Shown here: piece after piece, positions 1-6,982 of the stretch
Layout: every line of letters starts with the position of its first letter
Position numbering within the stretch: the stretch's first letter is position 1
DNA from: Clostridia bacterium
GTDB lineage: Bacteria > Bacillota > Clostridia > Lachnospirales > Lachnospiraceae
Assembly (NCBI GenBank): GCA_910574255.1
Contig: CAJTAK010000007.1
Span: forward strand, 1 to 64,000
Length of the DNA: 64,000 nucleotides
Direction: 5' to 3'
Notes under the pieces: model-generated
Seen by the model: only the letters and a program-made list of their open reading frames with translations
Told to the model about the DNA's origin: nothing
Databases searched by the model: none
Translations under genes and position numbers: made by a program

Positions 1-79
<79 letters not shown>

Positions 80-390
80 GAGTCTTTGACTTGGCGAGAT
101 GGTTTCGAGCTTAGTCAAAACCGACATCACGGCACTTGGTGAGGTCCTCTCGAACCTAGTGTCGGGATGTTTCCGCTTTGCCTGATCTTTGTTCAGAACA
201 ACTACTAGCTATTCTTCCCGTTCTTACTGTTTTTAGGTCGCTTATCTCTAAGCTTGTTCTTGAATGATAATCGCTTGATTCTTTTTACAAAGTCAAACCA
301 TTATCCATGATTCTCTTTTAGAATTTTCAAGGTTTTTACACTGTTTAGTTATCAAGGTTCGTTTGTGTTGTCTCCTGCGACAGCTTTTAT
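80..390 (-). other. rRNA operon leader
   Basis: This 311-base stretch has no plausible gene. It lies between the rRNA promoter and the 16S 5' end on the minus strand, so it is the transcribed leader. A CCTTGATAACTAAACAG-like segment around 335-357 resembles the boxA/antitermination region of clostridial rRNA leaders. The rest should carry the 5' half of the 16S processing stem, whose partner lies outside the window. Confidence 0.7.
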
Positions 391-419
391 ATATTACCAC
401 GCCGTTTTTTGGTTGTCAA
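391..419 (-). promoter_or_regulatory. rRNA operon promoter
   Basis: On the minus strand a perfect -35 TTGACA (414-419) is separated by 17 bases from a -10 TAATAT (391-396). The 30 bases upstream (about 421-450) are almost pure A/T, like an UP element. Transcription would start near 384 and enter the 16S leader. Confidence 0.85.
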
Positions 420-481
420 CACCTTTTTTTATTTTTTTTGACAATTTTTTTATAGTCTTTATATTTTATTAACAGTTTATT

Positions 482-865
482 TTAAGGAAACTCTGTCACG
501 GATTCCTTCGTAGTCTCCATCGCCCGTTTTGCCAGCTCCGCCGCTGTCCCGCTGCTGTCCATGGACAGTTCCATATAAGCCATCTGATTCAGCCCTGCAA
601 CGGTACGGTACTTCTCTGCATTGGCAGCCGTACGGAGCGCAGCTGCTTGGAAGGGTGTTGCACCGGGAAGATCACAGCAGAACAATACCTCTTTTTCTCC
701 CAGTCTCCCAAGCAGCTCATCCATATGAGCCTCCAGCTCCGCCCGATCCTGTTCCTTTGTAAAATTCAGAAAATGCATATTTTCCGGAACCCCTGTAACC
801 ATTTCCAGATTGGTGCGCACACCCTCGCCATAGCCTCCATGTCCAATCACAATAATCTCTGTCAT
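482..865 (-). CDS. PTS mannose/fructose/sorbose family IIA subunit
   Basis: A 127-residue cytoplasmic phosphocarrier of the mannose-type PTS. It takes phosphate from HPr on a histidine and passes it to IIB. The IGHGGYGEG segment near the N-terminus carries the expected His9, and a DLPGATPFQAAA segment matches the second conserved loop (usually DLxGGSP). The length is typical for a stand-alone IIA. A GTG lies at 868, but the ATG at 865 is preferred because AAAGG sits seven bases upstream of it. It is the last gene of the GNAT-PIGL-murQ-PTS operon. Only 62 bases separate its stop from the rRNA -35 box, and no terminator hairpin is visible there. Confidence 0.92.
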   Translation of the reverse strand: MTEIIVIGHGGYGEGVRTNLEMVTGVPENMHFLNFTKEQDRAELEAHMDELLGRLGEKEVLFCCDLPGATPFQAAALRTAANAEKYRTVAGLNQMAYMELSMDSSGTAAELAKRAMETTKESVTEFP

Positions 866-923
866 CACTTATCCTTTCCAAAAGGGGCGCTGCTGAGCAT
901 TTGCAGCAGCCCCTGTAATATTT

Positions 924-1790
924 TTATGCATATACGCCGCAGGCGAATCCAATGGCTGTAAGTATCGCCGCCAGCACCAGAATCAATCCCATCAGTTTCA
1001 TGGGAGACCATTTTTTCTTTGCATACAGATAGTATACAAACAAGGTCAGCCCAAGGGGCAGGATGTTCGGGAAAACGGAATTGAGCATACTGTCTGCATT
1101 GAACAACACCTGTGCCTCCAGAACAGTATCTGTGGTTACATCATACACATCCTTCACAATCTGAATCGGCAAAGACATGCTCACAAAGGAGGCTGTCAGA
1201 GCGCCTACTACAATAAGTCCCATAATGGTCATGGTGTCTGTCAACATATCCAGTTTTCCGTTAGCCATGAACTTCTGCATCCCCTCAAGTCCGGTATGAT
1301 AGCCGAATTTGTACAGCTTCCAGCTGATAATGCAAGTGCATATTGGATAAATCACCATATACAGCACCGGTCCGGCCCATGCCACAGAAGCATTTGCCTG
1401 GGAAATAGAAAGGCAGATCGTCAGTAAAATCGGAATGATGGTTGCCACCCACAGGGAATCACCGATGGCCGAAGTCGGACCAATCAATGCAGTCTTTACA
1501 CTGCCGATGATCTCCGGTGTACACTCGCCGTTAGCGTTGGCCTCCTCCATACCACAGACAATGCCGTTGCAGATGGAGCCAACCTGTGCCTCTGTATTAA
1601 AGAGGGTCACATGACGCTTCAATGCCTCTGCCTTTTCTTCCTTTGTATCATACAGCTCATCCACCACCGGAGCCATAGCCTGTCCGAATGCCATGCCAAG
1701 CATACTCTCCGCCTGCTGAGAGCAGCCGTTCCAGAAGAACCAATTCCAAAAGGATTTCTTTAAGGTCTTTTCACTAATTTTCTTTGCCAT
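924..1790 (-). CDS. PTS mannose/fructose/sorbose family IID subunit
   Basis: About 288 residues. The start KKISEKTLKKSFWNWFFWN and the internal GPTSAIGDSLWVATIIPI are characteristic of the IID membrane component, which forms the sugar channel together with IIC. Several hydrophobic segments lie in the C-terminal half (about residues 115-165, 185-210, 240-287). ATG codons exist at 1796 (overlapping the IIC stop as ATGA) and 1790. GGAGG stands about eight bases before 1790 but only two before 1796, so 1790 is preferred, though coupled starting at 1796 is possible. It is followed by IIA after a 58-base gap. Confidence 0.93.
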   Translation of the reverse strand: MAKKISEKTLKKSFWNWFFWNGCSQQAESMLGMAFGQAMAPVVDELYDTKEEKAEALKRHVTLFNTEAQVGSICNGIVCGMEEANANGECTPEIIGSVKTALIGPTSAIGDSLWVATIIPILLTICLSISQANASVAWAGPVLYMVIYPICTCIISWKLYKFGYHTGLEGMQKFMANGKLDMLTDTMTIMGLIVVGALTASFVSMSLPIQIVKDVYDVTTDTVLEAQVLFNADSMLNSVFPNILPLGLTLFVYYLYAKKKWSPMKLMGLILVLAAILTAIGFACGVYA

Positions 1791-1792
1791 AA

Positions 1793-2575
1793 TCATTCCC
1801 TCCCTGCCAATTTGTCAATGACTGTAAAATAGAGAATCGCCGTTATCACTGCCACAACTGCCACACCCATCATGCTCAGTCCAAAATATGTCACCAAAAT
1901 AAAACCAACCAGGAAAACAGCAAAATGATACTGCTTTTTCAACAGGAAGGACAGAATAATTCCCATTCCAAGAGCCGCCATCATGCCGCCGAATACGCCA
2001 AGAAGCGTAGTCACCCATCCGGGAATCATGCTTGCGAAATCTCCCTGGCCGGAAGCCGCTGTCATGGAGCTTAACACGATTACTGCAGGTATAAAGCGGC
2101 AGGCAAAGCCAATGAGCTGTCCGAATACTACGTTTGGTATGTACATTTTCTTTGTCTCGCCGGCTTCTGCATACTTATTGGCAACACGATTTAAAGGAAG
2201 ATTAAGTGCATAGGATACATTCCACATCACGCCGCCCACCAGACCGCCGATTCCTGCAAACAGCACTGCCAGACCGATAACCTCCGTGGTTCCCATACCT
2301 TTCCCGAATACCAATGCTCCTGCTGTGCCGATATAGGTTGCATAGGATAAATCCCAGGCAACAGCGCCTCCAGGAGTTACATTTCCCATATACATAATCT
2401 GTAAAGGAACACCCACAAGCATGGCGGTGGACACGTCACCCATAATAACCCCTACTACAAAAGAAGCAACAAGGGGTCTTCCCAGTGTGTACCATCCAAT
2501 GGTGTTGCCTACAATGGAGCCAATTGCTCCCAGATATACAAATAGTGCTATTAAAATAATCTGAACCATATTCAT
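1793..2575 (-). CDS. PTS mannose/fructose/sorbose family IIC subunit
   Basis: A 260-residue polytopic membrane protein of the man-type PTS, forming the translocation pore with IID. Family landmarks are the GxxVGxxxG-like first helix (GAIGSIVGNTIGWYTLGRPL), the VPLQIMYMGNVTPGGAVAWD segment and alternating hydrophobic stretches through the protein. The start is set by AGGAG eight bases upstream. The stop overlaps the IID start region. The repeated CGGAACTGGAAT motif lies directly upstream of its ribosome site. Confidence 0.93.
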   Translation of the reverse strand: MNMVQIILIALFVYLGAIGSIVGNTIGWYTLGRPLVASFVVGVIMGDVSTAMLVGVPLQIMYMGNVTPGGAVAWDLSYATYIGTAGALVFGKGMGTTEVIGLAVLFAGIGGLVGGVMWNVSYALNLPLNRVANKYAEAGETKKMYIPNVVFGQLIGFACRFIPAVIVLSSMTAASGQGDFASMIPGWVTTLLGVFGGMMAALGMGIILSFLLKKQYHFAVFLVGFILVTYFGLSMMGVAVVAVITAILYFTVIDKLAGRE

Positions 2576-2588
2576 ATCTCATTCTCCT

Positions 2589-2600
2589 ATTCCAGTTCCG
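2589..2600 (-). repeat. 12-base start-proximal motif, copy 1 (before PTS IIC)
   Basis: The minus strand reads CGGAACTGGAAT, then AGGAG, then the IIC start codon. This is an exact copy of a motif also found before IIB, coaE and mreD. Confidence 0.7.
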
Positions 2601-2625
2601 TAATATTCTTCCAGGTCACCTTTAT

Positions 2626-3114
2626 CTAAATAGTTTCTTTGAATGCCTTCCAGGTCACCTTGGAGGCATTGGGCAGCTGATGGAACACAATGTCCATTCC
2701 CTTATCCGCAAGTTCATCCAAAAGCTTTACGTCTGCCTCGCTCAGATAGAAAATGCCTGTGGCTCCGCTTACTTTGTGAACCGTATCCGGCCGTTTTGCC
2801 ATATTTCCCAGAATCAGTTGTTCGCAATCCCGGATGTTTTCTCCCAGCTCCCCGAGTTTTTCCGGCACTTTCACAATGACCAGCCGGTTCTTGTTGCTCT
2901 TTTCCTTCAGAAGGTCATTTGCCTCTGCTGTAGTGACAATGTTTGTCACATAATTCTTCGGGACTCCCATGGTTAAAATAGATTTCAGCATAGGATTCTG
3001 CGCACTGACATCATCCACTGCAATAATTTCCTCAATTTTGAGTGTCGGGCACCATGCCACAATGGTCTGGCCATGAATCAGCCTGTCGTCCACCCGTACA
3101 TATAATTTTCCCAT
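2626..3114 (-). CDS. PTS mannose/fructose/sorbose family IIB subunit
   Basis: A 162-residue cytoplasmic IIB that phosphorylates the incoming sugar. The N-terminus MGKLYVRVDDRLIHGQ contains the phosphorylated histidine (His14 in RLIHGQT), diagnostic for this family. Later VSGATGIFYLSEADVKLL also fits. The ORF is open 13 codons further up, but AAAGGAG sits at the right distance only for the ATG at 3114. Just past its stop, 15 bases of its own 3' end (2647-2661) recur in frame at 2608-2622, as though the last 13 codons had been duplicated. Confidence 0.93.
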   Translation of the reverse strand: MGKLYVRVDDRLIHGQTIVAWCPTLKIEEIIAVDDVSAQNPMLKSILTMGVPKNYVTNIVTTAEANDLLKEKSNKNRLVIVKVPEKLGELGENIRDCEQLILGNMAKRPDTVHKVSGATGIFYLSEADVKLLDELADKGMDIVFHQLPNASKVTWKAFKETI

Positions 3115-3129
3115 CACCATTCTCCTTTT

Positions 3130-3141
3130 ATTCCAGTTCCG
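3130..3141 (-). repeat. 12-base start-proximal motif, copy 2 (before PTS IIB)
   Basis: Exact CGGAACTGGAAT on the minus strand, followed by AAAAGGAG and the IIB start. It lies just outside the right end (in transcript order) of the palindromic element at 3147-3309. Confidence 0.7.
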
Positions 3142-3146
3142 TTTCC

Positions 3147-3309
3147 AGTACAACGAAAATTAAGTTTTGGATAGTTTGACGCAGAATATTCTTCTGAGAG
3201 TGCTGCTTTACAAACGCAGTCGCAGCAGTGGCTGCGGCGAGGCTTGATGAGTAGTGCTATCAGGAAAATAGGCAAGTCAAACTGCCAATAACTTAATATT
3301 CGTTGTACT
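3147..3309 (-). repeat. Palindromic intergenic element between murQ and PTS IIB
   Basis: Two inverted arms of about 34 bases (3147-3180 and 3276-3309) match at roughly 85 percent. The first starts AGTACAACGAAAATTAAGTT and the complement of the second starts AGTACAACGAATATTAAGTT. Between them lies a 95-base centre with its own small hairpin (CGCAGC/GCTGCG near 3220-3237). One end overlaps the murQ stop codon. It may be a MITE-like non-autonomous element or an RNA hairpin that separates murQ from the PTS genes in the mRNA. No clear target-site duplication was seen. Confidence 0.6.
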
Positions 3310-4222
3310 AGGGTATACATTTCCGCACAAACCCCCTATTCTTCTTCAGCAGCCCCACAGCCGTCTCCCGGTCTGTTCCAGTGAGAATCATAACAATGGC
3401 TTCCTTAGTAGAATATCCCGTTTCCTCTAAAATCTGCTCAGCCTTCTCATAATCACAGCCTGTGCTCTGCATCACGATTCCTTTTGCCCGTTCTACAAGT
3501 TTCTGATTGGTCGCCTTCATATCTACCATCAGATTGCCGTACACCTTCCCAATCCCAACCATAGAAGCAGTGGAAATCATATTGCAGATAAGCTTCTGGC
3601 AGGTTCCGGCCTTCAGCCTGGTGGAACCGGTGAGAATCTCCGGCCCTGCATTTACCTCAATGGCTATCCGGGCAAGCCCGGAAATGGCCGCTCCCGGATT
3701 GCAGCTTATGCTGATGGTTCCGGCTTCCACTAAAGCTCCGTACTTTAAGGCCCCCATACAATAAGGTGTCCTTCCGGATGCTGCAATAGCACATACCACA
3801 TCCTCTTTTTTAAGCCCAAGCTTTTTCAAATCCTCCACAGCCAGGCTTTCCGAATCCTCGGCTCCTTCCACAGCCTTAATAAAAGCTCCGCTTCCACCGG
3901 CAATTACGGCCTGGACCTCATCTGTCGTGGAAAAGGTAGGCGTGCACTCCACCGCATCCATAATGCCGATCCTTCCGCTGGTTCCGGCTCCCACATAGAT
4001 GAGCCGGCCGCCCTCATTCAATGCCTGCACCACACGCGTAACTGCTTTTTCAATCTGAGGCAGCGCTTTTTCTACCGCATCCACCGCCCGTCTGTCTTCC
4101 TCATTCATAATGCGTAAGATTTCTCCCGGGGACAGAAGATCCAGCTCCATAGTTCTGGGATTTCTGGTCTCCGTATTCAGATGGCTGATTTTTACCTTTT
4201 GTCCGCTCATAGCCCTTACCAC
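3308..4222 (-). CDS. murQ: N-acetylmuramic acid 6-phosphate etherase MurQ
   Basis: A 304-residue SIS-fold lyase that cleaves the D-lactyl ether of MurNAc 6-phosphate to give GlcNAc 6-phosphate and lactate. The sugar-phosphate loop YVGAGTSGRIGIMDAVE is at residues 76-92, followed by CTPTF and the KAVEGAEDS segment, which hold the expected acidic catalytic residues. The length matches the family. The GTG at 4222 overlaps the upstream PIG-L stop. An ATG at 4210 is an alternative start. Its place beside a full PTS suggests that the transported sugar arrives as MurNAc 6-phosphate or a related muropeptide sugar. Confidence 0.95.
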   Translation of the reverse strand: MVRAMSGQKVKISHLNTETRNPRTMELDLLSPGEILRIMNEEDRRAVDAVEKALPQIEKAVTRVVQALNEGGRLIYVGAGTSGRIGIMDAVECTPTFSTTDEVQAVIAGGSGAFIKAVEGAEDSESLAVEDLKKLGLKKEDVVCAIAASGRTPYCMGALKYGALVEAGTISISCNPGAAISGLARIAIEVNAGPEILTGSTRLKAGTCQKLICNMISTASMVGIGKVYGNLMVDMKATNQKLVERAKGIVMQSTGCDYEKAEQILEETGYSTKEAIVMILTGTDRETAVGLLKKNRGFVRKCIP

Positions 4223-4896
4223 AGCTCATTCTCAATGAGACTGGCATACATATAGTTCACTGTGAAACCGCTGCTGCCGCACTCAATCTGACGCACCTTT
4301 CCATTGGTTGTATAATATGGAATATATGGAAAATCATTGATTTCCCCGTTAAATACCTGGTATTCCTTAAGCCCTGAGAACCATTGCTCTTTCTCTTCCT
4401 CGTTCAGAACGAAATATGCCTGCGGCAGGAAGCCTACCAGATCCTCGAAGGTCTCTCCGTACACAAGACGGATGGGATTTCCCTTTCTTCTTAAAGCTTT
4501 CACAGCAGTTGTAACAGCATCATGGGTATTGATATGTCTTGGATGCATGGAGCCTCGCCAGTGGGTGATTACCAGTTCCACCTGTTCCTCTTCAAAATAC
4601 TTCTCAAGCCTTGCCGCAAACTCCTCCGTAGACGGCATACTGCTGGAAACATAGCCCAGCCAGATGGTATCTCCTCCCAGTGCTTTTGCCGCTCTCTGGT
4701 TCTGATCAAGCAGAGACTTAAGATATGCATCCTTTTCCTCCTGTGTGGCATCCGGGTCCTCCAGTCTTCCCTGGGTCACATGGATAAAGGTGCAGTGTGC
4801 GCCCTCCTTTGCATATTTCAGCATCAGGGGGCCTCCCATAAGCTCTGCGTCAAGGGAATGGGCCCCGATGCTGACAATGCGTTTCATTGCTGCCAT
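4216..4896 (-). CDS. PIG-L/LmbE-family protein, catalytic Asp replaced
   Basis: A 226-residue member of the PIG-L (LmbE) zinc deacetylase fold, which usually removes acetyl from GlcNAc-type sugars. The N-terminal motif reads IGAHSLDAELMGG where the family has AHPDDxE. His13 and Asp16 (zinc ligands in MshB-like enzymes) are present, but the preceding Asp, the general base, is Leu15. The distal zinc motif MHPRHINTHDAV is intact. AAAGGAGG lies 11 bases before the ATG at 4896. It overlaps murQ by seven bases. The operon suggests it acts on a muramyl or glucosaminyl sugar. With Leu15 it may be a binding protein or use another base. Confidence 0.85.
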   Translation of the reverse strand: MAAMKRIVSIGAHSLDAELMGGPLMLKYAKEGAHCTFIHVTQGRLEDPDATQEEKDAYLKSLLDQNQRAAKALGGDTIWLGYVSSSMPSTEEFAARLEKYFEEEQVELVITHWRGSMHPRHINTHDAVTTAVKALRRKGNPIRLVYGETFEDLVGFLPQAYFVLNEEEKEQWFSGLKEYQVFNGEINDFPYIPYYTTNGKVRQIECGSSGFTVNYMYASLIENELW

Positions 4897-4916
4897 AAAT
4901 TAAACTACCTCCTTTC

Positions 4917-5855
4917 CTACAAATCCTTTTTGTAGGATGTAAAGCTCCGGAACACATGAATTCCATGCCGCTCATAGTAGCGCCGCCCCGGTTCATCTGT
5001 AGAAACAAAATACATATGGTAAACTCCTCTTTTTGCCATCTCAAGCTGTGCAAAGTCAAGAAGAATACTTCCAAGCCCCTCATTTCTCATAGCCTTATCA
5101 ATTCCAATGGGGCCAAATCTCATGGGATTGCCGTCAATCATCCGCATACAGAAGCCGCAGATCTTTCCTTCGGGACTTAACACCAGCAGAATCAAATCCT
5201 CTGCCGTCCCATTCTGCATGGCTATAAGCGCATTGCGCTTCCAGCCTCCCCCAAACTGATTCTTATTAAATTCCAGAAGCTCCAGTGCATACTCATAGGT
5301 AAAATTAATAAAACAATAGCCTTTTTTCTTAGCCGCCTCCATTCTTTCCCTGGCCTCCGGGCTCATCTGATAGCCATGAAGATCCTTGCACATGGAGTAA
5401 TCCTTTTTTCCGGGAGCATACCCAAGCTTTTTAAAAAACGCCGCAGCTGCCGGATAATTTACCTCATCCACACCCGGAAAAAAGTAGCTGGGACTGTAAG
5501 CGCTTAAGGTAATATTCTTCGCACCGGCACGTTTCATGTCTTCCTCTGCCCGGTTCACAAGAGCGGTTCCAATCCCTTTTCTCTGAAATTCCTCTGCCAC
5601 AAACATGACCACAATCCATCCCCGGTCCGGCTCCAGGCCCCGTTCCATATAGGGAAATTTCCTGCGCATCCCCAGGCAGAAGCCCACAGGCTTTTCATTC
5701 TCCAGGGCAATATAGCAGAGAGAAGGATCAAAGTTTTCGTCAAATAATGCCTGTTTCCTGAACTTTTTTACAGTAAGCGGATCAAAATGGAGCGTCCGAT
5801 TCCATAAATCCACGACTGCTTTTTCATGCTTCTGTGTATAAGTTACAATTTTCAT
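4917..5855 (-). CDS. Tandem GNAT-domain N-acetyltransferase
   Basis: 312 residues with two GNAT folds. The first (about 1-160) has the acetyl-CoA loop region EEFQRKGIGTALVNRAEEDM. The second (about 170-310) has MRNEGLGSILLDFAQLEM. Such two-domain proteins often keep one active and one structural domain, and the substrate is unknown. It is the first gene of the murQ-PTS operon, with an AAGGAGG ribosome site and a 20-base gap to the PIG-L gene. An acetyltransferase next to a deacetylase-fold protein and an etherase points to amino-sugar N-acetyl handling, but this is inference from position only. Confidence 0.85.
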   Translation of the reverse strand: MKIVTYTQKHEKAVVDLWNRTLHFDPLTVKKFRKQALFDENFDPSLCYIALENEKPVGFCLGMRRKFPYMERGLEPDRGWIVVMFVAEEFQRKGIGTALVNRAEEDMKRAGAKNITLSAYSPSYFFPGVDEVNYPAAAAFFKKLGYAPGKKDYSMCKDLHGYQMSPEARERMEAAKKKGYCFINFTYEYALELLEFNKNQFGGGWKRNALIAMQNGTAEDLILLVLSPEGKICGFCMRMIDGNPMRFGPIGIDKAMRNEGLGSILLDFAQLEMAKRGVYHMYFVSTDEPGRRYYERHGIHVFRSFTSYKKDL

Positions 5856-5937
5856 TTCTGCCTCCTTATGTTACAAATGAAACTGTATTTCTTTGAAACG
5901 TCATTATTAGATTTTTCCAAATGTTTTGACGCCTTAC

Positions 5938-5952
5938 TTAATATATTAACAT
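5938..5952. promoter_or_regulatory. Candidate GntR operator upstream of the PTS operon
   Basis: TTAATATATTAACAT contains a 12-base palindrome (TTAATATATTAA). It matches 13 of 15 bases of TTAATATGCTAACAT at 6892-6906 in front of gntR. It lies about 20 bases downstream of the predicted -10 box of the operon, where bound repressor would block transcription. Confidence 0.55.
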
Positions 5953-5970
5953 GTTGTTTTATATGAATAA

Positions 5971-5999
5971 ATAATATATTAAGTTTTAAAAAATTGCAA
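5971..5999 (-). promoter_or_regulatory. Promoter of GNAT-PIGL-murQ-PTS operon
   Basis: On the minus strand TTGCAA (5994-5999), 17 bases, then TATTAT (5971-5976). It precedes the GNAT start by about 115 bases, with the candidate operator between. Confidence 0.5.
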
Positions 6000-6009
6000 T
6001 AGGCAAATT

Positions 6010-6044
6010 GAAAAAAAGCAAAACCACCAAATCGGAGGCTCTGC
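6010..6044 (-). terminator. Rho-independent terminator after gntR
   Basis: Minus-strand stem GCAGAGCCTCC / GGTGGTTTTGC (6034-6044 with 6018-6028, one mismatch, two G-U pairs) with a five-base loop, followed by seven T residues (6011-6017). It separates gntR from the operon promoter just downstream. The remaining bases of the 297-base gap hold the promoter and operator listed separately. Confidence 0.75.
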
Positions 6045-6152
6045 CTTTGTATACTTTGCCCTAAATTCAAGCAAATTCTTATTATCTGTGCCGAGACAGA
6101 CAGCTCTGCCAGCATGTCCATCTGAATCACTGTTCACAAAAATGAAATCATT

Positions 6153-6866
6153 TTAAATCTTGATCGTCACATTTACAGAATACCAGTCTTTATGAAAATA
6201 GGTTTCCGAATATTCCACCACCTTGTCCTCGTCATTGTAGGCCGTCCGCTTGATGAAAAATGCAGAATTGCCCTTGGGTATTCCCATAAGCTCCGTGATA
6301 TGTGCATCCGTCACATCCCGGACCGAGTAATTCTCCACCGCCCATGTAGGCTTCCTTCCAATAGAGTCCAGAGTTTTATAGAAAGACTTACGTTCATAAA
6401 TCTCCTGGGCCTGCTTAAGGCTCAAAATCCGGCTGTCTATATAGGAAATATGGTATGCTACCGGATCTTCATTTGCCATGCGGACACGCTTTACCCGAAT
6501 CACAGACTGCTCCGGTGCAATATCCAGAGCCTCTGAAATCCGCTTATCAATAATCTCCTCTATGGCGTCCACATAGAGATCAATTACATACTTCTGCTCC
6601 AGCAGCTCTTCGCTGAAGCTTATGGAGGTCAAGGCTCTTATCATCTGCTTTTTCGCCACAAAGGTTCCCACACCCTGGACTCCGTTTAAATATCCCTGGC
6701 TAATCAAATCGGAAAATGCTCTCCGCACAGTGATTGTGGATACGCCGTATCGCTGCTTTAAAACAGATTCACTGTCAATCCGATCCCCCGGACGCAGACG
6801 TCCCTCTTTGATGGCTTCTATGATATCTTCCTCAATCTTGCGGTACTTCACGTCTTTTGCACACAT
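6153..6866 (-). CDS. GntR-family (HutC/UTRA) transcriptional regulator
   Basis: 237 residues: an N-terminal winged helix (about 5-72, with SVLKQRYGVSTITVRRAFSD as the recognition helix region and a GVGTFVAKK wing) and a C-terminal UTRA ligand-sensing domain (about 90-235, ending FSETYFHKDW-like YSETYFHKDWYSVNV). UTRA regulators usually sense sugar phosphates or amino-sugar phosphates. It is transcribed just ahead of, and in the same direction as, the murQ-PTS operon. Similar operator-like sites in front of both suggest repression and autoregulation. GGAGG precedes the ATG. Confidence 0.93.
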   Translation of the reverse strand: MCAKDVKYRKIEEDIIEAIKEGRLRPGDRIDSESVLKQRYGVSTITVRRAFSDLISQGYLNGVQGVGTFVAKKQMIRALTSISFSEELLEQKYVIDLYVDAIEEIIDKRISEALDIAPEQSVIRVKRVRMANEDPVAYHISYIDSRILSLKQAQEIYERKSFYKTLDSIGRKPTWAVENYSVRDVTDAHITELMGIPKGNSAFFIKRTAYNDEDKVVEYSETYFHKDWYSVNVTIKI

Positions 6867-6891
6867 ATAAACCTCCGGATTTTCCCTTTTA

Positions 6892-6906
6892 TTAATATGC
6901 TAACAT
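6892..6906. promoter_or_regulatory. Candidate GntR operator upstream of gntR
   Basis: TTAATATGCTAACAT, near-identical to the site at 5938-5952. It overlaps the place where the -10 of the gntR promoter should lie, downstream of a perfect -35 TTGACA at 6919-6924 (minus strand). Confidence 0.55.
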
Positions 6907-6918
6907 AGGATTCACGTT

Positions 6919-6924
6919 TGTCAA
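6919..6924 (-). promoter_or_regulatory. -35 element of gntR promoter
   Basis: Perfect TTGACA on the minus strand. No perfect -10 exists at 17 bases. CATATT at 19 bases or TAGCAT at 16 bases would lie inside the operator-like sequence. Confidence 0.5.
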
Positions 6925-6982
6925 GAGAAAAATCTGTCATCCATTAATTTATCCGTTTGCTTGCCGCAGGCCTTCTAAACCG

